Assembly (NCBI GenBank): GCA_016935315.1
Contig: JAFGRD010000149.1
Span: 62,001 to 126,000 of the forward strand
Reading direction: 5' to 3'
Length of the DNA: 64,000 nucleotides
Source of the DNA: Pirellulales bacterium
Lineage (GTDB): Bacteria > Planctomycetota > Planctomycetia > Pirellulales > Thermoguttaceae
Shown: positions 49,501 to 53,615 of the stretch, one piece after another
Layout: the number at the start of each line of letters is the position of its first letter
Position numbering within the stretch: the first letter of the stretch is position 1
Translations under genes and position numbers: made by a program
The notes under the pieces: model-generated
What the model was told of the DNA's origin: nothing
The model's input: only the letters and a program-made list of their open reading frames with translations
The model's database searches: none

Positions 49501-51437
49501 TCTACGCAAGGATCTTTGCCGCCGACGGTTCCGACTACGTCGGTCCTGGCGGGGGCCCGCCGGTGGGTGAGTTCCGGGTCAACGCCCTGACCGACGACAA
49601 CCAGGTCAACCCGGCCGTCGCGTGGGACGCGAACAACCACTTCGTCGTCGTCTGGACCGGTCAAGACCCGCTGCCGCCGACCCCGGATCCCGTGGATCCC
49701 ACCGACCCGAATGCCCCGGTCGTCACCGTAGTACCCAACGGCAGCGGGATCTACTCGCGGCTTCTGGATCCGCCCGGCGACATCACCAACGGCCTCGGGG
49801 CCGACGGACCGACCGCAACCGTGCTGACCGTGAGCGGCAGGCCCGACGCCGACGACGTGTTCGAGTTCATCGGCGGTCCCACGCCGAGTTCCTGGATAGT
49901 GAAGCTCAACGGCGTCGCTCAGGAGGTCGCGGCCACGCTCTCCGAGGTCCGCTTCGATGGTCTTGGCGGCCACGATACCGTGAAGCTGACCGGAACCGTC
50001 GGCGACGAGACCGTCGTGCTGTGGCCCGATCACGGAACCATGGCCGGCAACAACTATCTGGTGACCGTGACCAACGTGGAATCAATCGACGCATACGGTC
50101 TGGGCGGCGACGACCACGTCACCTTCTACGACGGCCCCGGCAACGATACGTTCGGCGGTGGGCCAAACGGCGCGGCCATGGACGGCCCGGGAGTGGATAA
50201 CTACGCTTCCGGCTTCGAGACCGTTATCGCCTTGGCCGAGGCCGGCGGCCAGAACGTGGCCAAGTTCTTCGACTCGGCGGGCGACGACGAGTTCTGGGCC
50301 GGACCGTTGTTCGGAAGGCTGGAAGGTGACGGATTCTCGCTGGAAGCCCGCCGCTTCACCGCCGTCCACGGCTATTCCAGCGTCGGCGGTTTCGACGTTG
50401 CCAGAATGTACGACTCGGCCGGGAACGACAAGTTTACCGGCACGGCGATTGACGCCGCGTTGTTCGGCGACGGTTTCTACAACCGGGTGAAGAACTTCGA
50501 CGCCGTGCACGCGTTTGCCACCGCCGGCGGCATCGACGAAGCCAAGCTGATCGACTCGGCCGGCAACGACAAGTTCTACGGCTCGCCGGTCGAAGGCTCG
50601 CTCTATGGCGAAGGGTTCTACAACCGGGCGAAGTACTTCGAGGGTGTCCACGCCTATGCCGTTAACGGCGGCATTGATGAGGCCAAGCTCTACGACTCGG
50701 CGGCCAACGACAAGCTCGTGACCACGTACTGCTTCGCCGCGCTGTACGATCCCGGACAGTACTACAATCGCGCGATGCACTTTGAGGGCGTCTACGCCTA
50801 TGCCCTGGAAGGCGGGGTGGACGAGGCTAAGATGTTCGATTCGCCCGGCAACGACGAGTTCGTGGCCACGCCGGAGTATGGGGCCCTCTACGGCAATGGC
50901 TTCTACAATCGGGCCGTCGGTTTCGACGGCGTCCACGCCTACGCAACTGCCGGGGGCGTCGACGAAGCCAAGCTGTACGACTCGGCTGAAGACGACATCT
51001 TCTACGCCACTCCCGAAGAAGGGGCCCTGTTCAAGCCCGGTAAGTTCTACAACCGGGCCAAACACTTCGACGGCGTCCATGCGTTTGCCACGGCCGGTGG
51101 AGTCGACCTGGCGAAGATGTACGATTCGCAGGGCGACAACAAGTTTGTGGGCGAGGCCGATTCGCACGCCCTGTTTGGCGACGGGTTCTACAATCGGGCC
51201 AAGTACTTCGAGCAGATTGAAGCCCACGCCGAGGCTGGAGGTGACGACACGGCAGTCCTCTACGACGCCGTCTTGGAGAACGGTAGGGCAGCCGCGCCTG
51301 GCGGGAACTCGAAGACCGTGTTTGCCAAGGTAGCATGGCTCTACGACTTCGAGGAATGTCTCACCGCCAACGGGACTTCCGACGACGATCCGGTCGAGCA
51401 AGCGGTGGACGCGATCTTCACGGCGTACTGGGAGTGA
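28569..51437 (+). CDS. Giant secreted multi-propeller protein (7622 residues)
   Basis: A single uninterrupted frame. The N terminus has a basic helix and LEERQLL (residues 46-52), like the planctomycete LEPR-XLL export-associated motif; there is no classical signal peptide. The bulk consists of blade-like repeats of 40-90 residues with the core VAMDxDGDFVVxW followed by VYARRYD and EFRVNTxTxGNQ. They fall into ten groups of seven, and nine groups are followed by an Ig-like domain beginning DTxGPLVTEL or DGPLVTDV. Group 1 has three beta-domain insertions. Group 7 has a P-domain. After group 10 come one RTX-like stretch (GLGGDDHVTF) and eight 47-residue repeats. The DxDGD loops suggest calcium binding. 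No membrane anchor or sorting tail is visible. The start could also be ATG 28575, better spaced from AAGGA. Likely role: adhesion or cell-surface/matrix structure (inference). Confidence 0.9.
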   Translation: MSMFRLPNLQSIASKIERLRERFSHRRRRGISVSESTFRRLMVDPLEERQLLSLSAGHVDDMLVNQSIIDPHADEDGLATSPTLAGQSLAGDNDGDFVVVWTRYDEFVDANGDPIIDPATQDVLTDANVYARYFTDEVQRITLPAGVTNDNVDGNYGTFSLRYGGNEVQKISITASYMPAFDPESPYSYDYYNYTSYQPDISGSFVLGFDVDGNGVISSGTETATIIYEETPPLDLVTGLPTSPGKHLRNLADRIETALRALPTDVGNASDVTVEAVNAHEFLIHFGDASEGMNQPELTVEDFQFTTGFLPAVTVTTEHEPIEITDIPVSPDHPELTALALQQKFAFEHSSNYLIGPIDFPPPDRVDPASYSWLEAPYYAPQVIRTSVPEISVSARSATEFEITFTGDSGKRDHPELEVLTVSDEMGNVLHDHADPLLVSPEVDVITLKEPSSEFRVNPEEPDDPFTYLPDTVDQLSPAVAMDTDGDFVIVWQQDVPDLVAFGSVSDIYARRFTPVGLPTDSDLYVPGQVVPGVRALPTPESKDTQILTFQALGTLPLQGEFQLKIGKKTTEIIPFDSDDLPGVATAIEDALVAAGYEGVEVTPVSGTNPYKFEAFFNGRSAGVDQPPIEYVPVMDPITALPLLDASFTNTDASGDMYTFLVNTSTTNAQFDPSVGMDHDGNFTIAWANHGQDFSYFNGISAQRYDRHGNPMGTEFQVNTEDTSIHFDPYVSMSVDGYTGITWTATDDEDYLAPGSGYLSAVRGKILAPDGTEIEDLGSFGAGGATSTFDLANNFLVVWQEDSDLDNIGGDSVGVRARMWSMDETVDPVTGAVTAVTATVIRDVFRANSANHPVTQTDPDVELLWPNWQGFAHVGVDADGDIVIAYDGFGPDVSEDLTTTASVYYGDPTGTFSSTLQAQINAEKNADLLPFFDPTIDDLGSFSSYSYYYYYADSMAVTAAIEQVLIQAAYSGATDQQLGRLRAILDDSAGLLRGEANGILFSRWDADPEVGPMNVLYSDCIANAHRDGQNARYFIAIDRDVSGGSVDLRVRHPFRTGWDDVSFDVNLDNDVFDPVDTARNIEVALEENASRTGIQWEYPEQADSTPYSGPVTVRPLYSYGGIGMDDELTIRDGTPWDLTPEDPFGGMDLEGPQATDFYFEITFQGEVHDTPAYFYVAPRGNHLTAEAVDEIQILGFDVTTDGWFALQIGTDTTDDILFDSSDSTTLDQVAADIADALNALDDYDGITVTYSQVNPLTGEYEFEVTFAGDSGGENQPRVWEAFAQNNTPRFFGNITSTEETPGRSDQARAPVIFTHTAADPGTVQEQVSIGMQPDGDFVLAWTQHDEFTSGAGGFFADTYGTSNDNIYFRTFDESTDTAGPIVTDLISGDGLRVDAGAMIEGPVTHIVLTFDDDLLEYSDERLSWAMQERDLALELGQTVPSDVSAVLDSVTNPENYRLMINGIELVGGIMNVEFGLNKAAELAGQIDPVTGQPYDLDPVPTNKWEAVFTLDGDVIEPGVTPLSYGLYTIEALAPVGPTGGATSTSGLRDKARNPLGHTGYTQGGANYTRDFVVTVRTSGVDTPVTEDSALDFPGRTHPETPGAVAVDADGDHVVVWTVHDPTLDLDRVYVRMYNADGDPAQTPPARYPFEVTPYTSNPSDPDYAFVNDQQRHASVAADADGDFVVTWSNFRDTDGDGQYEEQDVYARRYAADGTPISEAFRVNTYVDDAQKWSSVAMDTDGDFVITWSSYGQEEATGRNGYGYGVYARRYDSSGVPLSAEFRVNVTTAGNQQYPSVAMDTRGGFIVTWTSDQGGAGDDVYARAFAADGAPLPTDDALSGTGSDVGPYQGEFRVNVTTDGNQRWSDVAVDLAGQNIAITWSSSGGQDTDGWGVYTRVFSIDASGTVTANPATATDVLVNTSVTGDQRFSSVAMNHQRDIIIAWSGLGDRPRQEDSSGYGVFYQRYSVVDVLTDILDPDDGSVIGQQLVPTLLLQGSETRGNITAAGNQWLPSVAADGEGNFVLVWTGDTAVAGSTDVYRMLSIDRLPVPDLDGPLVTDVLWVDAGGNRISLIDGDVLQPPAGVNRLTFAFSEHLSLVDGAIGLESVINPDNWVLERNGTELLDAITGVTFRRNPLTRKHEAVVSFDGNGLDPGVIPLAAADYTLTLRDTVTDGINALDADFDGVPGTDLATAGLEGYRFAFSVADGPQYGPEFRVNQIVPYIQQLGENRGSGWGLDESTRSVAVDHDGDYVVVWTSYGQDDPADPIGAGVYFRMYNRDNVALTAETRVNTTVVGHQRNAAVAIDADGEFVVAWEGQNSGDGSWDVYARRFDAMGQPVLSDTNVNNVIDSSDTALEFRVNTETMGDQFNPAVAVDSVGNFVVTYSSTFGQDWSYFYHNLYAQRYNNQGKHQGVEFMVNAADIPAPPTDMNSSVAMDDAGNVIVVWTQWNTQTNGVPFPVDTSVISRTFDATSTPTSGEANEGTGRNPQVIMDATGAPVIVWEDGGDIQTNRVGVAHSVIGGNQVNPSVAIDGDGDLAIVWSGYGYQPDPTDPTNPELWVDEDPEGIFIRYFNAANQPVSEQWRVNRTESGAQRFPSIAMEPDGDAIVVWSGAGVGDQHGIFARRYDEPTDTFGPLATELRLPNGTLIRSGGPVRGSQFDYNDDNFVQPSQIVVVFDEQMRAAGADSVTNPENWVLNRNGVEVQGAIVGISFALNASTNKWEALIDFGSPLPAGSYTLTALQPIAEVPDTPQIEGRSGLRDMAGNPLARTGVTPAGASVSHAFSVALTGADTSVTGALMVQNSRTHGETRDSLAVDADGDHVVVWSAEDVNGRDRVFVRAYQANGDSAQTPYAWLPFEVTPSTSNPSNPNYAFNNDLQRSASVASDADGDFIVTWTNFRDVNGDGNYEQEDVYARRFRANGEALGDAFRVNTYTGNAQRWSSVAMDTDGDFVITWSSYGQEGSTTGQGGLGYGVYARLYDSLGEPLAPEFLVNQATAGNQQYANVVMDANGNSLFTWTSRQNGANDDVYVRAFDAVGIAISGETLVNTTAAGNQTHSDVAVDLSGQNFVASWSSSGGQDGDGLGVYARLFGLSAAGITPNSAELPVNASTTGDQTYSSVSMDHQGRFVVAWSGRGDQPFQQDLSGSGVYYRAFDAAGVALGGETRVNIVTAGNQWAPGIGSDGEGNFVVAWTGQTVTGGPTSVYRFLSTDYVSATDADGPIVTDVTLANGTRLLPGTLVDSTTGGSVSSLIVVFGENLSTREIDVDDNGTLDEPGPDSVLNPQNWALYSNGTEITHAITGVLFRHNPLSRKYEAVVTFDGNGLDSGTPALPGGSYVLVVRDSIHDVYIPDVDGNFFGGNALDADFDGVPGTALPVAGEEGYRIEFAVASTDTDVPVGVVNGRTHPETPGAVATDADGDHVVVWTVYDQALQRDRVYVRLYDADGSPASAPQAQLPFEVTPYTTQVDDADHAFNGDHQRHGAVAVDADGDFVVTWTNLRDVDGDGVHEEQDVYARRYRADGTAMGDAFRVNTYADGVQKWSSVAMDVDGDFVIAWSSYGQEEAMGRNGYGYGIYARRYNSSGTPLSAEFRVNVTTAGNQQYPSVAMDGQSGFVVSWTSDQGGAGDDVYARAFAADGTPVPVGEVLGSTGSDVGAFQGEFRVNLTTNGNQRYSDVAVDLAGNTFVFTWSSSDGQDGEGWGVYARTLGIDAAGDLTPTTPPSGEILVNTTIEGDQKFSSAAMDHQGNFVVAWSGFGDQTWEADDSDSGVFYQRFNSSVAGVVRVGGETRGNITTQGNQWLPSVAMDGTGNFVLVWTGSNTTGSSDVFRLLSIDRVPMADTDGPLVTDVLWIDPGNNQPIRLFSGDVLQPSSPGIYQFTFVFSEALSTIDGQIGLESIANPDNWVLQHNGAEVVDGIVGVSFGLNSTTRKYEATVSFDGNGANANPGGGPVALPAGDFSLTLRDSVTDGANALDADYDGVPGTDLATAGLGGFQFRFSVANGPQFYQEYRVNQSTSFLQRLGEARGTGWGLEQSNQTVAVDHDGDYVVVWTSYGQDDPNDPVGAGVYYRMYNRNNVPRTPETLVNTTVVGHQRNATVAMDADGDFVIAWEAQDPLDGSWDVYARRFNATGQPVVSDTNNNQAIDAGDTNLEFRVNTATMGDQFSPAVAVNTTGDFVVTYSTTFGQDWSYFFHNLYARRYDYQGIQQGLEFMVNAADIPAPPTDMDSAVAMDDNGNLVVVWTQWNSQTDGVPFPTNVSVISRSFDVNDAATTAETTVGAGRNPQLVLDSAGSPIIVWDSGGANPDVLSNVVGVVHTVNAGSQVNPSVGVDADGDLAIVWNGNGYQPDPINPANAELWVDPDSEGVFIRHFNPLGTAVSQQWRVNRTEGGIQQFPSIAMEPDGDHVVVWSGAGVGDRSGIFARRYDEPTDTAGPLVTELRLANGPRLSDSEPVSGPLSELVVIFDEELSTTGSDSVTNPDNWVLARGGIELDVIGQIGFNLNSATNKWEAVISLNSPLIGGHYTLTARHPIAEDPATPEIDGQSGLRDKAGNPLLRTGVFPDGGSYSMAFWVGLGGGDVEVASNAQTYPETSGAVASDADGDHVVAVTYQTGGLDRAYVRLYEADGSDATTQPSAFFAVTTESQFAGDQQRHVAVASDADGDFVVTWTNYRDANHDGQYEDVDVYARRFNAEGDPQGLAFRVNDYTANDQKWSDVAMDLDGDFVVTWTSYAQETNGQLGSGYGIYARRYDSFGLPRGAESRVNTTTAGNQQTPSVAMDAQGGYVIVWTSDQNGIGDDIVGRSYYPDGTPVMGLLGSELLINQTTTGNQRYPDVDMDLSGRRAVVTWSSFGQDGSGWGVYGIVLERENLDPLVPGQPPTQTFTADPTLLPMVIPDPGTARSPLVVNQSLFIYDVNVNLTILHPDPDDLEIYLISPNGTRIALARNVPRRLPGNVKPPGSDFMGTTFDDDLGSTLITNPTGSPPAVPDFSGTWVPEQLLREFDGENAQGTWYLEIIDEQPGNRGDVSYPAITDGRGILDDWSLTITRAPTAPEFPVNTTTQGNQIYSSVAVDHFGGFTVAWSGIGDQDYQQDGTDYGVFYQQFDAAALPLPAGGEVRVNRETIGNQWIPSVDNDGQGNFVIAWTGEGSVPGATDVYRFLSGDIISTDDNDGPLVTDVLGPNGDRLLPGYVACPSVAVTEVTVAFSEDLSVRGGTAGLDSVLNPANWTLERNGAEIVSGIRAISFQRNPDTRKYEAVLSLDGNGMSPGVTPLSQGEYVVTIHQTIRDDYLYDAQDPYFGGNPLSGSFDLGAFTDPGGTGETPYQFSFSVVTGSQVGPEMRVNGNTNLIQQISEPAGTGLGQENSTRSLAVDHDGDFVVVWTAYGQADPNSADVYLRLYDRHNNPLTGEVLVNTNMTAGQQRNAAVAMDADGDFVVVWESEESPGSGMFDVFAQRYRANGEAIGSVIQVNTETYRDQHHPAVGMNSFGDFVVTWASTVGQDFSFFHHNIYAQRYDRFGKALGQNFRVNEIDVPVGGPLVPGSLEGNPAVAVRDDRSFVVVWEGYSGQDGMILDSNIIGRIYGPTGAPRVNPITGTAGEFQVDVSDDAFVTDAAYHSSPEGASGGTIGDTGRRTARNPQIAVDGVGNFIVVWESFHDNDVDSVAGADSYGVYFREFFADGTPLRDADHQANLVITTTAQQTAGGQPLTVPDPLVNSDKYALAQVNPSIAIDADGDFAVVWNGNGATADQVDPDNPTMVSEWDREGVFIRSFHASYRELDLDGDGAPDPVIDTDGDGVPDAPLDDILPAYVTPQSRVNRTSGGVQQFPTIGMEPDGDKIVVWSGVGVGDSHGIFVRRYDEASDTAGPMATELRQTANGLLIGGADQLAGPLQQVTVVFDEEMATSGPGSVLNRANWTVLDAAGVPVSNAVANVQFGLNAATNKWEAVLTFSGTGLANGYYELIAGEHLTDVVGNELRFSGLLQSSDTDPIRRTSFGFGVTGAGAPGVGVEFPINQWPQGFDQTFSEIFETGSGQEQSNRTVAVDNDGDFVVVWTSYGQDDPGDPDGGGVFFRLFNSNNEPLTNEIQVNVFTEGQQRNANVAMDADGDFVIVWESEGQNPGDGWDVYARRYNSVGTAVRSDTNLDLKVDELDNNLPFRVHSDGTNDQRKPAVAMDDYGNFVVVWGTAEQDFSYFRNIYAQLYDYAGREVGDAFMVNTADLPGVGGYEMNPAVAMDSVGNFVVAWEQVTTQANGIVTDSIIMARLFDPTGTLDPSGVALLPEFQADGGAGQGGQVPSVARTARNPQVAMGDAGNFYLADEFYVGVPGTPLSGYGIECIKYDLTGTVVPSSWVSPPLPIPRDGALNWVNPSVAVDADGDYAWAYNGHAAQFDPDDPTNPMLVTGEDDEGVFVMFIDSANELVSPYTRVNRTTDGVQQFPSLAMEPDGDLIVVWSGYGPGDQQGVFARRYNETSDSAGPLATELRLTDGTLVADGDNVFYNPTQLVVVFDERMAIGGDGNVENPNNWALVRGDGTEVQGVIFDIDFGLNKAYEMGLPGAVIANKWEAVITFDGNSAEGGFAPSTLPNGQYTLIARSALTDVVGNPLARSGYRPEGTAADALGTPATDPATSPTGGLAFRFRVHETLPQDPNPGDVDTSVHTTLEYDQNGAAVARSPRGDYVVVWVSQLPVVDPNAPVDPTQPTPPTTFQTDIVAQRFDAFSRPIGAEFVVNSIVLGNQSEPDVAMDAEGNFVVTWSGAGELLGDASGIFAQRFNKLGEKVGGQFRVNGITSKVQKEPSVAMDLAGAFVVSWTSDGQDGSFNGVFARQYSAAGQPLSSEFQVNTTWTNSQQTSDVAMDADGDFVVVWAAQGQDSSGACVVGRRYNRSGQAQGGEFRVNQYEFNNQTQPAVSMSYDGGFVVAWASFFQEQDADYGIYARRYANTGAALGDEFHVNTHTASRQHQPDVAMDHQGRFVVVWTSYDQDDNPENAEVLHDDGIYARIFAADGSDYVGPGGGPPVGEFRVNALTDDNQVNPAVAWDANNHFVVVWTGQDPLPPTPDPVDPTDPNAPVVTVVPNGSGIYSRLLDPPGDITNGLGADGPTATVLTVSGRPDADDVFEFIGGPTPSSWIVKLNGVAQEVAATLSEVRFDGLGGHDTVKLTGTVGDETVVLWPDHGTMAGNNYLVTVTNVESIDAYGLGGDDHVTFYDGPGNDTFGGGPNGAAMDGPGVDNYASGFETVIALAEAGGQNVAKFFDSAGDDEFWAGPLFGRLEGDGFSLEARRFTAVHGYSSVGGFDVARMYDSAGNDKFTGTAIDAALFGDGFYNRVKNFDAVHAFATAGGIDEAKLIDSAGNDKFYGSPVEGSLYGEGFYNRAKYFEGVHAYAVNGGIDEAKLYDSAANDKLVTTYCFAALYDPGQYYNRAMHFEGVYAYALEGGVDEAKMFDSPGNDEFVATPEYGALYGNGFYNRAVGFDGVHAYATAGGVDEAKLYDSAEDDIFYATPEEGALFKPGKFYNRAKHFDGVHAFATAGGVDLAKMYDSQGDNKFVGEADSHALFGDGFYNRAKYFEQIEAHAEAGGDDTAVLYDAVLENGRAAAPGGNSKTVFAKVAWLYDFEECLTANGTSDDDPVEQAVDAIFTAYWE
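28838..49790 (+). repeat. Ten seven-blade modules inside the giant gene
   Basis: Approximate module spans, each followed by its Ig-like domain except the last: 1, 28838-32697; 2, 33348-34718; 3, 35200-36449; 4, 36960-38207; 5, 38755-40068; 6, 40561-41829; 7, 42290-44034; 8, 44540-46109; 9, 46540-47934; 10, 48500-49790. Each contains seven copies of the DGDFVVxW-type core when counted by eye. Modules fall into two types. Type A (2, 4, 5, 7) opens with RTHPETPGAVA-like sequence and its Ig domain ends NALDADFDGVPGT or similar. Type B (3, 6, 8, 9, and by its ending 1) opens RSVAVDHDGDYVVVW and its Ig domain mostly ends SGLRDKAGNPLARTG. Modules 2-3 and 5-6 are especially alike. Confidence 0.8.
43144..43680 (+). 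other. P-domain (proprotein-convertase type) inside the giant protein
   Basis: About 178 residues containing SLFIYDVNVNLTILHPDPDD then LEIYLISPNGTRIALARN, FMGTTFDDDLGSTL, FSGTWVPEQLLREFDGENAQ and GTWYLEIIDEQPGNRG, ending DDWSLTIT. This is the jelly-roll P-domain known from subtilisin-like convertases and bacterial secreted proteins. It is placed between the fifth and sixth blade of module 7. No protease domain accompanies it. Confidence 0.85.
50127..51260 (+). repeat. Eight tandem 47-48-residue repeats at the C terminus of the giant protein
   Basis: Each unit is 141-144 nt. The consensus is YDSAGNDKFxGxxxxxALxG then xGFYNRAKxFxGVHAYAxAG and GVDEAKL. Units 3-8 are more regular than units 1-2, and a partial ninth (YDAVLENG) follows. 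The array differs from the blade repeats in length and motif and precedes a unique tail ending FTAYWE. A YDSxGDD core is loosely RTX-like, but the nonapeptide spacing of true RTX repeats is absent. Confidence 0.85.
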
Positions 51438-51914
51438 TCGGCCGCGAACCGAGAGAAGCGCACGACACAGAAGCACTGCAAAGTGCGGAAATCGCCCTGT
51501 TAGGCCGGTTAGATACGGGCCATCCGAGGGTGCGCTTTTCTTGACATCGGAACCATCCCGAAGACGGGTCCGCAGGCGACTTCTTTACTCGGAGGTCCGG
51601 CCGCCATTCGAACCCTGGCCGCCTCTCCAATAACGAACCCTGGCCACCGGTGAACAGGGTCCCATGGACCCCATCGGACCGCAGGAAACCGGGGCTACTT
51701 ACTCGGGCATTCTTGCCTAATCCGCCAGGTTTTCCAAGAATCGATTCCGACGCTCCGTCTTGAGCCGTCATTTTCCTCAGGGTCTGCCGATCTTACTCAA
51801 CTCCCGTGACTGGCACGTCCGATACTATCGTCACGGATCAACGATGCACAGGCTCTTTGCGCAGGGAGTCTGACTGCTTTGTGCAATGAGCGCAGACCGA
51901 GGTGGAACGGAACT
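51438..51914. other. Intergenic region after the giant gene
   Basis: This 477-nt gap holds a long-range stem (51453-51540) right after the stop codon, two near-identical gaaccctggcc stretches around 51610 and 51637, and an inverted pair ccgtgac/gtcacgg (51804-51810 and 51830-51836) about 80 nt before the next gene. No convincing gene or strong promoter is seen. Confidence 0.5.
51453..51540 (+). terminator. Possible structured terminator of the giant gene
   Basis: gagaagcgcac (51453-51463) can pair with gtgcgcttttc (51530-51540) over 11 bp including one G-U pair, and the second arm runs into a T-rich ttttctt. The 66-nt loop contains a second small hairpin (gcact/agtgc at 51473-51486). The wide loop makes it an unusual terminator. 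Confidence 0.35.
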
Positions 51915-53201
51915 ATGTTGCCAAACCGCATTCGTTCACGGCTGGCCGCCGGCGTATTGATGTTGCTGATCGCAGCGCCCGCTTGTGCCCAGGATCTCGA
52001 ATGGATCCAACCTTTTGCGTCGGCGGACATCAGCTCCTTCGGCAGCGGCATCCAGCCTAAGGAAGGCTACTTCTTCGTGGTCGACGCTCTGCACTGGTCC
52101 ATCTCCAAGCCCAACGTGACCACAATCGGCAAGCCGAACTACGTTCGGGAGGCCTATCGTTCCGACGCGACTGCCGAGGCCACGCCTTTCCTCCAGGCCA
52201 ACACGATGGATACGGGTAGTCTGACGAGTGCATTTGCCTCGGGCAATCGCTTTGAGTTCGGGAGGGTTTTCGGCCACCGCGGCTGGCTGTTCAGCGGCTA
52301 TTTCATGCACCACCAGGACCAGAGGATCACAGCCTCCTCGGCGAGCATTCTGTTTGAAGACCACGCCATCTCCACGGGAGTCAACGCCCTGGACGGGTTT
52401 GTCGAAAACCTCGACCCCACGGATCCCACCGGAGCCACGACCATCACCGAATTGCGGCCGTTGCCGATTCTCTTCGACGATGTCGCGGCGAAGAATCTTG
52501 TGGACACGTGGAGCGTGGAGTTGATGTGTCTGCATCGCTTCCATCAGCTCCACCGTGGCGGCGTCATCGAACTGTTTGCCGGGGCCCGATACATGCAGTT
52601 CGACGACAGTTTCGGCGTCACTGCCCTTGGAGACGAGGTCGTAGACGATGGAACACAGCCGCAGCCGGGCGAACCGGCGGTGACGGTGACCCCGCCGGCG
52701 ATTCTGGCCGACAGTGTTTGGGACACGCTGGCCGAGAACCACATTATTGGCCCGCAAGTCGGGCTGCGGTATTGCTACCAGCAGAGCCGCTGGAGCCTGT
52801 CGACGGAAGGGCGTTTCTTTGCCGGCTTCAATTCTCAGAACATCCACCAGCGCGGCACCCTGGGAAGTCGGCTGGCTCCGCCGGGTGCCGTCGACCAGCC
52901 CTATCTGCTCAGCCCCATCGACATCGACCACTCGGAGTACATCAACGAGTGGAGCCCCTTGGCCGAGCTTCGGGTCGAAGCGAAGTATCAATTGACCAGG
53001 GCGGTGACCTTCCGAGTCGGCTGGACCGGATTCTGGATGGACGGGATCGCGCGGGCGTCGAACATGATCAGCTACGAGATTGCCCAGCCCAACACGCGTC
53101 CCAATCCGGTCGATTTCGAATCGATGGGAATCCTGGCCGGCCAGAATCGGCAAGCGGTGTTTGGCCACGGGCTGGCGATTGGCCTCGAGGTGAACCGGTA
53201 G
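51915..53201 (+). CDS. Probable planctomycete outer-membrane beta-barrel protein
   Basis: A 428-residue protein with a signal peptide (LAAGVLMLLIAAPACAQ). The mature part has alternating short hydrophobic and polar strands with GYFFVVDALHWSISKP near the N terminus and RVGWTGFWMDGIARASNMIS near the C terminus, ending GLAIGLEVNR. This is the pattern of the large planctomycete barrel families (BBP7-like). The frame is open back to a TTG at 51879, but the ATG at 51915 places the signal peptide correctly. It follows the giant gene on the same strand. A role in the outer membrane is likely; a direct link to the giant protein is not shown. Confidence 0.6.
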   Translation: MLPNRIRSRLAAGVLMLLIAAPACAQDLEWIQPFASADISSFGSGIQPKEGYFFVVDALHWSISKPNVTTIGKPNYVREAYRSDATAEATPFLQANTMDTGSLTSAFASGNRFEFGRVFGHRGWLFSGYFMHHQDQRITASSASILFEDHAISTGVNALDGFVENLDPTDPTGATTITELRPLPILFDDVAAKNLVDTWSVELMCLHRFHQLHRGGVIELFAGARYMQFDDSFGVTALGDEVVDDGTQPQPGEPAVTVTPPAILADSVWDTLAENHIIGPQVGLRYCYQQSRWSLSTEGRFFAGFNSQNIHQRGTLGSRLAPPGAVDQPYLLSPIDIDHSEYINEWSPLAELRVEAKYQLTRAVTFRVGWTGFWMDGIARASNMISYEIAQPNTRPNPVDFESMGILAGQNRQAVFGHGLAIGLEVNR

Positions 53202-53295
53202 CTGCCGATCCACCGATCTGGCCAGGCCGGACGGAGGTCTGCCCACTCGCGCCCCCCGAAAGTATGCGCTGGCTGCACCGCCGTGTTCACTACGG

Positions 53296-53478
53296 TCAGC
53301 TGTGCTGGGCCTTCAACTCACGCAGCTCGTCCAACTCCGCTCCCAGACGATGTCGCAGGGGGCTTTCGGGGCGTAATTCATCGAGCAACGCTTCTGCCTT
53401 GGCAAAGGCCTCTTCACTGTATCCATTGTCGCTAAACAGACTTCGCCAATTTCGTGCAATCTCTCGTTCGGTAAGCAA
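53296..53478 (-). CDS. Small conserved-looking protein of unknown function
   Basis: A 60-residue protein rich in Glu, Leu, Ala and Arg (TEREIARNWRSLFSDNGYSE then EAFAKAEALLDELRPESPLR), apparently all-helical. It starts with TTG, and a strong GAGGTG box lies 5 nt upstream, which supports translation. It is followed after a short gap by nothing on its own strand; the beta-barrel gene converges on it. No family was recognised. Confidence 0.6.
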   Translation of the reverse strand: MLTEREIARNWRSLFSDNGYSEEAFAKAEALLDELRPESPLRHRLGAELDELRELKAQHS

Positions 53479-53615
53479 TGGTCACCTCATCAGGACAACT
53501 CGAATCGACCACGTGGTCACACTCACTATTCCTTTCTAACTCGGTTCCGCCGTCGATGCAACCTCGATCTGCACGTCTGCTCCCAGGAAAGGGCGGCAAA
53601 CCGTGCCTTGGCGAC

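Noticed and set aside
28838-49790. Regular repeats as a possible CRISPR or satellite array
   Set aside because: The repeats are in frame, vary at third codon positions and encode a continuous protein. There are no identical short repeats with unique spacers.
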